Assembly: GCF_037975245.1 (NCBI RefSeq)
Contig: NC_092574.1
Span: forward strand, 11,247,213-11,311,212
Direction of reading: 5' to 3'
Length of the DNA: 64,000 nt
Source of the DNA: Apostichopus japonicus
Lineage: Eukaryota; Echinodermata; Holothuroidea; Aspidochirotida; Stichopodidae
Part shown: in pieces, positions 12,781 to 26,436 of the stretch
How positions within the stretch are numbered: position 1 is the first letter of the stretch
Layout of the letters: every line of letters starts with the position of its first letter
Translations under genes and position numbers: made by a program
The notes under the pieces: generated by a model
The model's database searches: none
What the model saw: the letters and a program-made list of their open reading frames with translations, nothing else
Told to the model about the DNA's origin: nothing

Positions 12781-15420
12781 GGTCAAGAAAAAAAACACCT
12801 TTCAAATGTCAGATAGAATGCTTATGATGAGTTACCAGATATGCTTGTCTAGGATCAGTTTAAAGTGGTTTAAAAGTGGGAGCATCCTGACTGTCAATTG
12901 AGAACTAATTGGGTGTCCTTCTTAATTCAGCAATAATGATATTCTCTCTATAGTTTGACTAAAAGTTACAAGGACCCATTTTGAGAATCTTTTTATGGTA
13001 TAAATTCCATAGACTGCCACTAAACTTCATAGAAGAGTAAACTTGAGCTCTTGGAATCAATTATATCCATCCTGACTGGCATTTGAGAACTTTCGTTCTC
13101 CAAATTCACTAAATTTGGAAAGTTGCAGCTGTATGGCCCACATCATGACCTATGTAATTCTTTCCACACATGTGCATTAGATAGAGGGTGTCGTTCTTAT
13201 TAAGCAGCAATGATATTATTCTTAATTTGAGAGAATTTATAAATGAAACATTTTGAAAATCATTTTAATAGGCTAAATATTCCAAAGATTACTACTTTTA
13301 ACTTTAGAGAGAAGCATATCTGGGCTCTTGGAACATTAATGAGCATCCCGACTGGCATTTGAGAACTTTTTTATGTCTGAATTTGATGAGTTTGAATGGC
13401 TAAAGCCTTGATTTTTTGGGGGAGGGGGAGAGGGGGGTCAAAAATCATGACCTTTTGAATTCTTTCCACACATATGCATTGGATAGAGGGTGTCCTTCTT
13501 ATAAAGCAACAATGATATAATTCATTCTCAGTTTGAGAGAATTTATAATGAAACATTTTGAGAATCATTTTAATATGCTAAAAATTCCATATGCTACCAC
13601 TTATAACTTCAGAGAGAAGCATATCTGGGCTCTGGGAATCCATAATGAGCATCCTGACTGGCATTGAGAACTTTTTTTGTCTGAATTTATTGAGTTTGTA
13701 TGGCCAAAGCCTTACATTGGGGAGGGGGGAGGTAAAAAATCACGACCCTTTTAGTTCTTTCCACACATATGCATTGGATGGAGGGTGTCCTTCTGATTAA
13801 GCAACAATGATATTATTCATTCTCAATTTGAGAGAATTTATAATGAAACATTTTGAGAATCATTTTAATATGCTAAAAATTCCATAAACTACCACTTTTA
13901 ACTTCAGAGAGAAGCATAACTGGGCTCTGGGAATCCATAATGAGCATCCTGACTGGCATTTGAGAACTTTTTTGTGTCTGAATTTAATGAGTTTGTATGG
14001 CCAAAGCCTTACTTTGGGGAGGGGGGAGGTAAAAATCATGACCCTTTTAGTTCTTTCCGATATGCATTGGATGGAGGGTGTCCTTCTTATTAAGCAACAA
14101 TGATATTATTCATTCTCAATTTGAGAGAATTTATAATGAAACATTTTGAGAATCATTTTAATAGGCTAAAAATTCCATAAACTACCACTTTTAACTTCAG
14201 AGAGAAGCATATCTGGGCTCTGGGAATCCATAATGAGCATCCTGACTGGCATTTGAGAACTTTTTTTTGTTTCCAAAATTTAATGATTTTGTATGGCTGA
14301 TAGCCTTGTGAGTTTTTTTTTTTTTGGGCCAAAATCATGACCTTTAAAGTTATTTCCATGCATATGCATTAGATAGAGGGTGTCCTTCTTATAAAGCAAC
14401 AGTGATATTATTCATTCTCAGTTTGAGAGAATTTATAATGAAACATTTTGAGAATCATTTTAATAGGCTAAAAATTTCAGACTTCCACTTTTAACTTCAG
14501 AGACAAGCATATCTGGGCTCTGGGAATCCATAATGAGCATCCTGACTGGCATTTGAGAACTTTTTTTTTTTTTTTCCAAAATTTAATGATTTTGTATGGC
14601 TATAGCCTTATGAGTTTGTTCTTTTTGGCCAAAATCATGACCTTTATAGTTCTTTCCGATATGCATTAGATAGAGGGTGTCCTTCTTATAAAGCAACAGT
14701 GATATTATTCATTCTCAATTTGAGAGAATTTATAATGAAACATTTTGAGAATCATTTTAATAGGCTAAAAATTTCATAAACTACCACTTTTAACTTCGGA
14801 GAGAAGCATATCTGGTCTCTTGGTATCCATAATGAGCATCCCGACTGGCATTTGAGAACTTTTTTTTTTGGTCAAAATTTTTGGGATTTTGTATGGCTCA
14901 ATTCTCATTTTTAAAAGTTTTTTCTACACTGTATAGAGGGTGTCCTTCTTATTAAGCAATAATGAGATTATTCGTTCTCAATTTAAAGAAAGTACAAAGA
15001 CACATTTAAAAATCATTTTATTAGTGTTCCATAGACTGACACTTACCTTCATTGAAGAGTATACCCGAGCTCTTGGAATCCATAATGAGCATCCTGACTG
15101 GCATTTGAGAACATTTTTTTTTCTTTCAAAATTTAATGATTTTGTCTGGCCAAAGCATCAAGATTTTATTTCTTATTTTTGGCCAAAATCAGAACACTCA
15201 CAATTTGAAATAAAGCACAAGGAAACATTTTGAAAATCGTTTTATTATGTGAAATACTTACAATCCCAAACCCTGCTTCTTCATTGAAGAGTTTACATGA
15301 GCCCTTGGAATCCATAATGAGCATCCTGATTGGCATCTTAGAATTTGTTTTGTCCAAATTCATTGATAATGTATTTCTTCACCCCACATCCCCCCCGGGC
15401 CCCCAATTTGAAAAATAAGA
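12781..15420 (-). repeat. ~300-bp satellite, reverse arm
   Basis: The same family in reverse complement: ATGAGCATCCTGACTGGCAT followed by TTGAGAAC recurs near 13073, 13347, 13650, 13952, 14245, 14545, 14845 and 15096, with GAGGGTGTCCTTCTTATTAAG between. Units here are more alike than in the forward arm, suggesting later amplification. Short open frames are by-products. Confidence 0.92.
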
Positions 15421-16572
<1,152 letters not shown>

Positions 16573-16715
16573 GCTATCGGATGAACCAGCCTCCGGAATG
16601 TCCAGATGCCGTCTGGGAATGGATCCAGGCCTGCTGGAGGAAAGAACCAGAGGACAGACCAAACTTTTCAGAAATCAAGACAGCAATGAAGAAGATACAT
16701 AAAATATTTAAATAG
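16573..16715 (+). CDS. Kinase locus terminal exon: end of kinase domain
   Basis: Encodes YRMNQPPECPDAVWEWI, ACWRKEPEDRP with the conserved CW...P..RP motif of tyrosine kinases, and FSEIKTAMKKIHKIFK, then TAG at 16713-16715. Ending soon after alphaI matches FES/FER, which have no long C-terminal tail. Intact on its own. Confidence 0.9.
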
Positions 16716-16735
16716 AATGTAATCTCTTTGTAAAA

Positions 16736-16741
16736 AATAAA
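16736..16741 (+). terminator. Polyadenylation signal AATAAA of the kinase locus
   Basis: AATAAA 20 bases after the TAG stop, a suitable spacing for a very short 3' UTR. Confidence 0.6.
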
Positions 16742-17853
16742 ATTATTTCAACATCCAATAGTGTGAGATTCAGTCTGATACAACTCAAGGGTACAGAGGT
16801 GAAAAGCCACCATCTTTACAAATCTATTGCCAATGTTTGCTCAGGAAACATCCCAGAAATATGGCCGCCGATAACGTGAATCCTAAAGAATGTGATTGAG
16901 AATGTTTCATGTTAGTCGGTGTTTCCTGGTGAAGAAGAGAATGGATTATATGAGTTGCATGGTTCCCCTATCAAACACTGGATTCTTGGAACGATTGGAA
17001 TCGATAACTAATTCAAAATGGATTATTCATAGCATGGCATTTACCTAGGTTTAGTTTGTTCAGGACAGTACTCATCCAATCATCGTAGAATTGCAGTCTT
17101 GTTAAGAAAAGATCTATTTACAAATATTTGTCACCCTGTAGAGTTAATTGTCATTTATACAGTTTGAAACAGTTTTGATTAAGTAAGTGTACCTAGTAAG
17201 TGTACCTAAATACCAACTGATATACATTAATGGTAATTCTCGTTAACTATTTTGTCGTGGGATGACACCAGGTCTTTTATTTAAAGGTGAGATGTTGTTC
17301 GTTGTCACATTGTGACGGCCATTAGCATATTTACCACAGTTACTCTGATATAGTTGATGGCAAAGTAAATTTGATCAGTGAAACAACATATATCTTTGTG
17401 TTCCAACTCTTTTTTTTCTGTATCAGGAAATTTCAAATACTTCTTATAAATTAATTGGCAACAAAAATGTTTGATCAATAACATCAAGGGAAATATATCC
17501 AATGAGTTTTTAGCCATGTTGGAGACACAAGCTGCTTCTTTGGTATTTGCTTTTGCAGTATTTGCTTTGCAAGAAAAGTTTGTATCACACTATTGGACCG
17601 TTTGCAGGCAAAAAGCTGGATTATTGATTTGAAACTATTGAAAAATTTGAAGAAAGAAAGATGAAAATGAGGTTCATATGCAAAAGTTAATATTGATTGT
17701 CCCAATGTGCACAAAACATATTGATTGTTCAACATATTGAAATTCATACAGGCAGAGCTTGGTTAGTGGATCAATAACATGAATTCAATTCTCATAATGA
17801 ATAATACAGTTGTAATATTGTCTTGCAACGTAACAACAATAGATAATAGAAAA

Positions 17854-18030
17854 CACATACTGCTAAATGGTTACTCATTACAATGGGGTCTTTTAAATAG
17901 CTCATTGCTGGATAATTACACGTACTGCTAAATGGTCACTAAATTTCAATGGGTCTATGACATAACTCATTGCTGGATCATTACATGTACTGCTAAATGG
18001 TCACTAATTACAATGAGTTCGTAAAACTAG
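17854..18030 (+). repeat. ~65-bp tandem repeat, three copies
   Basis: TACTGCTAAATGGT(T/C)ACT, followed by AATGGGTCT and CTCATTGCTGGAT(A/C)ATTAC, is repeated three times. The third copy is truncated. Confidence 0.85.
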
Positions 18031-20452
18031 GTCATTGGTTTGTATTAAATTCAAAAAAGTTTTGGATCGAGTGCTCATTAAGATGGCTATTTTTTTTCAG
18101 CATTTGGAAAAGAAATGCATTTTCTTTATATTTATTTAAGGTTAATGGGCGATTCATGTTCTCCCCAAAATTAAAAATCAATGTGTCACACATGATAACT
18201 TTTTCATTTCTGATATCTCATCATAATTTTGCAATATTTATACGTATCCCAGAATTGCTTGGATGACTTTTGTCTCCTTTTCTGCCATTGTAGATATTTT
18301 TTTTATTTACACAGGAATAGTTTGTATTACATTTGACGGACCAACATTCATAAATTTTTTTTTTTCTTTTGTGTTACAAAGTTAGTATTTTTTACCTCTT
18401 AGACTACATTACACACTTTGTGTTTTACTTTCTGTTCTTCAATGGTAACAGATTTGTTGTATTAGAAAAAGAGTTCCTTGTATTTTCACTTCCTTCTAAG
18501 TGTGTTTCAAAAAAACTTGATAAAAACTGTGCACGAAACAAAAATGTATATATGCCATAAGAAGACATGAAGTTTCATTCTAAACAAGAATTAACACAAG
18601 CAGAACTGGAGGAAATGTATACAAATAAGTTCTAAAGCCATGAATAATGCTGAACAATAATGCAACAGGTCAGCTACATATTTGTATCAATGATTTCTGT
18701 ATTGGGGTAGGGGGGAGGGTGTTTACCTCGTAAACAAACCTATTCATTTTACCCTATATGAATAGGACTTACAACAGGAAAGGAATAAATTGCTTTCAAC
18801 CAAAAACAAAAACTTTCTTGGAGCAATTACAGAAGCTTTATGCGTTAAATTGTAAATTTAATCAAGCCGACAGTGGTTAAAGTGGTTAACAAATCCATTA
18901 ATCTTCAATATTTAACACTCAGATACTTTTCATATTTTAAGCACAGAAATCACATGGATCATGTTTGAAATTGTTCCACTTGGAATACATTATTTGAGGT
19001 TAAAGTTGTCTAAGTGAAATTAATGGCCTTCAGTTGCATGGGATTTTAGTATCTTGACAGGGCCTAAAAAAAAAAATTGAACTTTTCCTCAAAATGCTCC
19101 TTTAAACATCTGGATATGAGCAAGATGCAATATGATGTATGTTATGTTCAAGATCTCAAACAATAGCAAGATTTTTGGGGTTTTTTTTGTACATTTTTGT
19201 CATTTTTTATGTTTTAAACAGTGTTCTGTTTTCTTCTGGTAGAGGGAAATCTTAACTTCCAGATATATATTATTTTGCAATCTCATGTTATTATAATCAA
19301 AAGTAAACTTTTTAATAATTATTTTTCTACAAAAATGTGTGAAATAGTTCTTTTTTTTGAGGAAGAAATCACAGAGATGGGCTTTTAACTATTTACTTCC
19401 AAGTTTATCCAATCATGCAACATATTTAGAATATTTCCCTCTTAATCTGTTTATGTAGATAACAAAGGTTACTAGATGAGTGAATAGTGAGTGGGGATGG
19501 GGAGGGGGTAGACGAGGATTGATGGGTGAAAATAGGAACATTCGGTGCAAGGGACCAAAATTTGTAATATTTCATACAATGCATTATATCGTTTTGTAAT
19601 ATTTGATTTCAACATTATAAAAGGAAAATAAACTTGAGAAATATAAGATCATACATTCCTTTGTTATCATTTACTTACAGTTACATCTTTTATTTATTGT
19701 TTTGAGAAGAGAAAGATTATTCACAATAAATGGTTCTAAAAGTTTTGTGCAACAGAAAAATTATTTGAGGAATGAAGCAAAGAGCATTAGTGACCATTAT
19801 TTAATTTCTAGCAGATTTGGTGGTTAAGCAGATGTTCTAGAAGGTTGTTATAAAGTCATTTATTTCTGTACACAAATCTTGCTTATATTTCATTGCATAT
19901 TTTCTAATTCCTACCACATCATGTTTGGCCACTATTAGCTTGTAAATAGTTTACCAAGTATTGACAACTTCCATTACAATTTGTAAATTAACCTCACAGT
20001 TTAGCAAGACTCTAAAAGTTTAGTAGCAAGTAGTTTTAGCTATTTTGCGGTAAAGTATATATTTTATCTTACAGATTCTCAAGGTTATGTACCTTACAAT
20101 TAATCCCATGAAAGGTGATATTATAAACATTGCTTCAAATTATAATTTTTATAATTCTCTGGGTCTTTGTTTAGGGTCCAAATTCCTGGTAGGTCTAGAA
20201 CAGTTCAAAATTGTTCATATTTTTAATAATTTCCACAAATTCTCATGTTCCAAATAGCAAAATATTTGAAGCTTTGGGCAGTTTCCTTCATGCCTATTTT
20301 TTGGTTTTACTTAAGACTTCCAGTGGGATGGCTAATTAGTTTCTACCAAATAGAGCAACTTGTATATTCATACTGAATCCTAATTCTCAGTCTTCTCTTG
20401 AAAACAAAGACTGTGGATTCAGTCTAGGCCTACAAACCTTGACATGCCTTAT

Positions 20453-20527
20453 ATACACCCCCCCCCCATGAGAGTACCATACACCCCCCAATAAGAGTAC
20501 CATACACCCCCCATGAGAGTACCATGC
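20453..20527 (+). repeat. C-rich short tandem repeat, three copies
   Basis: ACACCCCCC...ATGAGAGTACCAT repeated three times with a variable C-run. Confidence 0.85.
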
Positions 20528-20553
20528 TGAAGTCATCCCTCTAGTGATTACAC

Positions 20554-20586
20554 CAGGGAGTTGTTACGTTCCATAACAACTCCCTG
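20554..20586. other. Perfect hairpin, 13-bp arms and 7-nt loop
   Basis: CAGGGAGTTGTTA at 20554-20566 and TAACAACTCCCTG at 20574-20586 are exact reverse complements around CGTTCCA. It could be a solo MITE tip or a structured RNA element; there is nothing to choose between them. Confidence 0.8.
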
Positions 20587-21345
20587 ATAACACCACTTGC
20601 TAGCCGGTTTGGACAAACAGAAATTACTTCACAGTTGGAACAAAACAATGACCTTGTTTAGACTCAAGTAACCAATGAGGTCATTTGATAAAAATTTCAC
20701 TAGTGTTGTAATAATATATACATAATGAAAGAAAGAAAACAGAGTTCTCGTATTTTACTGACCTGTAATGTATGTGCGGAGGAGTTCTTGAAAGTCTCAA
20801 GCATCAAAGGAGTCTTGTGCTCTGCTGCCACAGCACATATTTGTCTTCTTCATAGTCACATGCATAGCTAAGTATCAGTACTGTAAGACAAGTACTGAAC
20901 TCCAGGGAAGGTATTAAGGTGATATTAGTATAAACTAACACAAAGGTTAAATTAAAAAAATGTTATGAAATGTGTCAAACCACATAAATAGTTGCAATTG
21001 AATAATGAGGTTACGACAACATCCAAGGTTTCCTCAATCAAATCTCATTCTAGCAGAAAGGGTTTTTATACTTATCTTTAATGTTAGAAATGTGTTTAGT
21101 GCCAGCAATGTGTTTGTCGCCAAGTCTACACAGTTTCAGTTACAACATACCACTCTGTTCCCTACATAAAGTGGAAACAGTTGCAATATCCATTCAGTTT
21201 TCCTTAATGCTGATATGAACTTTCACAAGTTAAAATCTGAAAAAACATCATGACTAAGACTTTATCTTAAACATGTTTCTCCATACCCTATTAAACTTTA
21301 ACAAACCAGTGATTTTTTACTCATGCCGTGCAATTTCTTTCTTAC

Positions 21346-21538
21346 CTTCTTTCTCCATGGTAAATCTGTTTGCCCATAGTAGTACCAGAGTTCTTGAACA
21401 TGTTTCATATCTTTTAGGGCAAACAAACAGAGACAGACTCTTCCTTCAAGTGTCTGTTTCTTCACAACAGAATTGGCCTCCCTGCCAATCTCATCATTTA
21501 CCATCTTTGCAACACAGGCTGTGTCTTTAGCATCAATA
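21346..21538 (-). pseudogene. SET exon B, downstream copy (C-terminal half of SET)
   Basis: Acceptor CCCTCAG and donor AAG|GTAAGA; 193 nt, open throughout. It joins exon A as S-IDAKDTACVAKMVNDEIG, followed by VCLCLFALKDMKHVQELW, YYYGQTDLPWRKK. Compared with the other copy, ELRYDYG has become ELWYYYG, changing residues of the conserved SET C-terminal motif. The exon is open but its partner exon A has two stops. Confidence 0.82.
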
Positions 21539-22802
21539 CTGAGGGCAACAAATTGAAAGTTTAAGTGGATTATAAAAACAATTCAGAATGACTATGAAAC
21601 CAAAGGAGCAGGACTGAACAACTGTAAAAGTTGAAACACTGTTTAGAGAGCTGCATAGACAGATCACTCCAATACATAAGATAGTCAAAGCCAAAAGGAT
21701 TTTTTACATGTATGATAGGAAAATGAATGTAACATTCTGGAGGAATATGCATCCAATTCTTATTGAATATAACCCCTTTTTATCATTGATATTTGTTGCT
21801 TTTATTCAATGGACACATGATTGCTTATTAGACTGTTATTCTCTGTGATGTCTTTAATTATGCTGATAGCTTATATATGATTCTTAGTGTAGTATAAAAG
21901 TTATTTCAAATTTAAGACCAACAACAACATGAAAAAGATTTCAAACACCAATATCAAACGTCTCTCAAATTAGCTTGAAAATGGAAAACTATCAAATGAC
22001 TCCATATCAATACTTCTTTAATTCCCTGTTGCCCACCCAGTCCTTGCTCACCCCCTCTTCCTCAGTAAATTAGGCTAGCATCCACTGCCAGATCACTACA
22101 TCCAAAGTTGTACACAAGTCTATGCAAATTTTACTTTTGTCAACATATGAATAGGCTGGCTTCTCCCATTTGACTGAGTGTAGTGTTAAGCAAAATGTGG
22201 TTGGCATATGGTGCCAGCACTCCCTTGTCCCTACCTTATAAACACCCATCCCTCTCTCCCCAGTCCTCCCCTCTTCCCAATTTATTATTCTTAGCTCCAC
22301 GATCCACTTCCAGGTGACTACATGTAAAACTTGTAAGCATGGCTATGCATTTGTTTTGTTTTTCAAAAAAAAAAATTGTTTTTTCTTCTAAACAAATGTT
22401 TAGGCTAGATTTTCTGCACTCCCTCTCTTCTACATTCCACAAAACATTAAATATCAACCTCTGGTCATGCTACCCTGAGTCCTCCCCCCCCCCCCTCTCT
22501 CCCTCCATCTGACAAATCTTCTGAAAGGAGACTTTTATTTGTAGAAATGTGTACCTAAAATTCTAGGGTAAGTTAGGTTACTCCCCAAAAATTACTAGTG
22601 CCTTTCATTTTCTCCTGGCAATAATAACATCTTTCTCACAAATTAGTGATTGATATAGTCAAAATTTGAACCCTGGATGTTGAGAATATTTATAGAAAAA
22701 AAATATGCATATTTTAAATTGTTATCTTTGATGTTGTGAATAGTCATAAAACAAATTAAACATATACAGACCATAAAATGGGAAGCAAACATTTTAACTT
22801 AC

Positions 22803-22962
22803 CTTTCTATAATTCCACCATTCTCATACAAGTACATGGCGGTGTTGCCAGCTTTCTTGGTTCTAGCTCTATTGGATGCCTCCTCAGGTGAAATGATTTC
22901 TCCTCTTTATTCTAGCTAGAAATCACCTTGCCTGATTTCCTTTGTTGCAAACACTTCCCTTC
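22803..22962 (-). pseudogene. SET exon A, downstream copy (N-terminal half of SET)
   Basis: Acceptor CTTGACAG, donor AG|GTAAGT, 160 nt. It encodes GREVFATKEIRQGDF, stop, LE, stop, RGEIISPEEASNRARTKKAG and then MYLYENGGIIE, ending in phase 2 to fit exon B. GREVFATK deviates from the G(K/R)G motif at the SET start. Two in-frame TAG/TAA codons lie within four codons of each other. Confidence 0.8.
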
Positions 22963-24449
22963 CTGTCAAGACCTTAAAAAAGAAATGGGTTGAACAGGGA
23001 AAGAAAATAGAAGAATTCTTTGATGTTGCATTCAATGTCTTCAACCTTGGACAGCCTCACTTCCTGCGTTCCATATCGGATTGGGAACAATCACAGAATA
23101 CCATAAACAGTTTGTGTTCTGCAAGTGATTCTGTTCTTAAATAATCTCCCTTCTTTCTGCTCACCACCATCCCTCCATCTGTACAACCATTATAATGATA
23201 CAGTAATGTTATCAAGACCAACTCACCCACCCCCCCCCCCCACCCCAGAAAAGGAAAGTGTCATAAAGTTCCATAAAGCTGTTTCAACAGTACTCTGCAT
23301 TACCCTGGTACTATACATATTACAAAATATGAGACAGACACTGTGCATGATCCAACCCCCCTCACCCCCACCCCTCCCCACAGGTGGCAGGACGGAAAAT
23401 TGGATTGTCTTGATAATAGTACTCCATTGAGCAACAATAAATGGAGGTACTTTCCTTTTTTAAACTTGATAAATTTACCCCAATTGGACATTCAATCATT
23501 TTATGTGTTCATGTAGAATATATGAGAATAGTTTGGATAGTAAAGATTTCCAGTTGGCCTTTCCTATGTAGTATGTAAGCTAATGCTTGATCAATTACAC
23601 TTTGAAAGCCAAAACTACATTCTGTAGAATACTTTCAAGTGGTTACTGTAAGCTCTTGTTTAGGGATTATCATTCAGGTATGTTATTGCCCCGACTTTTC
23701 CAACATTTGAATCCCACAATCAATAAGAACATTTCTTGTCAAGTTCTATTTATTTTACTAAAATACTTTTCTCTGTTACCCTGCTGATTGATTTCTAATG
23801 GTGGTCTTTCTTCAGGAAACACTTACCACAGTTAGAGGTTGAAAAAGTTAGAGATATCTTTGAAGCCCTGCGAAAGGTTAAAACCCTCTATCATACTTAG
23901 TCTTGTTAAGACCATAGTTTCAGCTGCTTCAGTGTACACAGAGTACACCTTCCTTCTTTACACAAAGCTGAACACATCTTTGCTCAGAGTGCCCCCCTCC
24001 ATACTTGATGTTTATATTCATTCCTAGGGTCTTGTACATTTCTCAATAGTTATCTTATCGTTCTGAGCTAAACGGTCTTTCCGATGTTTTAAGGCAGATT
24101 TGCCAAAGTAAAGTGAAGCAGCTAAGCAGATAGCCAGAAGGGCTCCTCCTTCATACATTCATGTATGTCCTGCATCCCACCCTCATGATTTGCTCTGTAA
24201 ACACTGATCACCATGGCAGAGCAATTTTGTACAAATCCCGCATCTCTTATATGAATAAAGATTCATGTTGTTTGGAGGAATGTCCAAGATTTTTGTAACA
24301 GACAGAATCCTCAGCGAGGTGGTATTCAGTGAATGATCTACTTCAGATACTGGGTATACTGGAATTTATCTTAAACATGTTTCTCCATACCCTATTAAAG
24401 TTTAACTATGAAGTAAATATTTACTCATGCCTTGCAATTTCTTTCTTAC

Positions 24450-24642
24450 CTTCTTTCACCACGGTAAATCTGTTTGCCCATAGTCGTACCGAAGTTCTTG
24501 ACCATGTTTTATGTCTTTTAGGGCAAACAAACAGAGACAGACTCTTCCTTCAAGTATTTGTTTCTTCATAACAGAATTGGCCTCCCTGCCAATCTCATCA
24601 TTTACCATCTTTGCAACACAGGCTGTGTCTGTAGCATCAATA
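24450..24642 (-). pseudogene. SET exon B', upstream copy
   Basis: 193 nt with the same borders as exon B. It encodes IDATDTACVAKMVNDEIG and ALKDIKHGQELRYDYGQT, then DLPW, with a TGA where the other copy has an Arg codon, and KK before donor GTAAGA. This copy keeps the better SET motifs (CIDAT with the exon A' Cys, GQELRYDYG) yet is stopped just after them. Confidence 0.82.
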
Positions 24643-25392
24643 CTGAGGGCAACAAATTGAAACTTTAAGTGGATTATAAAAACAATTCAGAATGACTATG
24701 AAACCAAAGGAGCAGGACTGAACAACTGTAAAAGTTGACACACTGTATAGAGAGCTGCATAGACAGATCACCCATTGTGTATGATAGTACATGCCAAAAT
24801 GAAATTTTGACAGGTTAAATAGGAAAATGAATGTAACATTCTGGAGAAATTTGATTCAAGTCATATGTTTTGATGTACATTTGAAGTTGTCTCTTTTCAC
24901 ACAAAAGTCAACCCAAGCATCAAGTATGATTCCTGATTTGCAAGTTATTCATTCCAAGGTGCAAACATACAGTAGTTTGTGAAAGGTAAAAAAAAAAGGT
25001 TTGTTGTCAGTGCGTAACTCTGACATCACCCTCGTTTGCTTCAAGTCCACTTCTGGTGAAATATCAGTGTAATTCAAAGGTGATATCTCGCTCCATCAGA
25101 CAAATCTTTGGAAAGTAGACTAGGTTTTATTTGTAGAAATATGCAGCGAATATTCTCAGGGAATTTAGGCTACGCCATGAAAAATAGTAGTGCTTTTCAT
25201 TTTCTCCTGGTAATAATAAAATCCTACTCATAAATTAGTAAGTAGTATGACATTCGAACCCTCCATTTTGTGAATATTTACAGAACAAAATATGCATTTC
25301 AAAGTTTAAATTGTTATCCTTAATGTTGTGAATAGTCAAAGAAAAATAAACATTTACAGACCATAATATGGGAAGCAAACATTTTAACTTAC

Positions 25393-25551
25393 CATTCTAT
25401 AGTCCACCATTCTCATAAAAGTACACGAAGGTGTTGCCATCTTTCTTGGTTCTAGCTATTTTGGATGCCTCCTCAGGAGAAAGTATTTCTCCCCCATACT
25501 CTAGCTAGAAATCACCTTGCCTGATTTACTTTGTTGCAAACACTCCTCTTC
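25393..25551 (-). pseudogene. SET exon A', upstream copy
   Basis: 159 nt, one base shorter than exon A. It encodes GRGVFATK, stop, IRQGDF, stop, LEYGGEILSPEEASKIARTK and VYFYENGG; then a one-base deletion brings a further stop. Restoring phase would place a Cys codon at the junction with exon B', as in the C-(I/V)DAT motif. The stop after GDF is shared with the other copy. Confidence 0.8.
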
Positions 25552-26336
25552 CTGTCAAGATGTCAAAAAAGGAATGGATGGAAAAAGATTTTCTGATACA
25601 GGGAAAGAAAATAGAAGAGTTCTTTGATGTTGTGTCCAATGTCTTCAATCTTGGACAGCCTCACTTCCCGCGTTCCATATCGGATTGGGAACAATCACAG
25701 AATACCATACACAGTTGGTGTTCTACAAGTGATTTTGTTCTTAAAAAATCTCCCTTCTTTCTGCTCACCCCCATACCTCCATCTTTACAACCATTATAAT
25801 GAAACAGTAATGTTATCAAGACCAACTCTTCTAAATGAACACCCCCCATCCCCCCACTCACAAAAAGGACAAAACAAAATGAGAGACACTGGGCATGACC
25901 CCCTCATCCCCCCACCCCACCCCAATCCCAGTGGCAGGAAGAAAAATTGCTTTGTATTCATAATAGTATTCCATTGAGCAACAGTAAATGGCGGTACATT
26001 CCATATTGGAACTAAATCAATTTACCTCACTGGGACATTCAGTCATCTTGTGTGTTCATTTAGAATATGAGAACAGTTTGGAAAGTAAAGACCTCAAGGT
26101 CAGTGCTTTTTGAAAACTTCTAGCAATTTAAGCATGCCAAAATTTAGGGCCAATACAGACTACCTTGAACATACTGTACTCCAATGTCAGTAAAAGCAAT
26201 TTGACCAACGTTCAAGTTGAAATTTTTAGTGTTAGTTTTATAGTTTAAGCTGTGGATCATTTCCCACTTGAATTTGATGCACTATCATACAGAATATCCT
26301 AAAAAGGCATTAAAAGATTTTTTTTTTACATCTTAC

Positions 26337-26436
26337 CAATGGTATCAATGATGAACCTCACTTGAAAGTCTTCCTTATCACACTCTGATTGTACATGATG
26401 GAGGCAGTCCTGGTGTAGGGTGATCTTATTATGAAA
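26337..26436 (-). CDS. Linker exon C upstream of the SET domain
   Basis: Acceptor TTTTATGTAG and donor G|GTAAGA. It encodes FHNKITLHQDCLHHVQSECD followed by KEDFQVRFIIDTI and ends in phase 1, which together with exon A' gives IG-RGVFATK. This phase match is the main evidence. 'F.V.FI...IGRGVFA' is the usual lead-in to KMT5A-like SET domains. Open over all 33 codons. Confidence 0.72.

Larger units (their letters stand above)
16742..21345. other. Intergenic stretch, AT-rich
   Basis: No convincing exon. It contains a ~65-bp triplicate at 17854-18030, short C-rich repeats at 20453-20527 and a perfect hairpin at 20554-20586. A minus-strand exon-like block near 20760-20845 (before GTCAGT) is too weak to call. 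Confidence 0.4.
21270..23520. repeat. Tandem segmental duplication, unit 1
   Basis: Exons and flanking introns of this interval match 24360-26070 in the same orientation over long stretches, for example around 21290-21640 and 22500-23430, with indels between. It explains the two SET copies. Confidence 0.85.
24360..26070. repeat. Tandem segmental duplication, unit 2
   Basis: Second copy of the segment described at 21270-23520, about 3 kb away. The intron between the SET exons is shorter here (~750 versus ~1260 bp). Confidence 0.85.

Noticed and set aside
25560-25977. Plus-strand ORFs of 79 and 117 aa over the SET duplication
   Set aside because: Similar frames exist in the other copy (22975-23150), but there are frame breaks, no splice context and no recognised motif; the minus-strand SET exon next to it explains the conservation.
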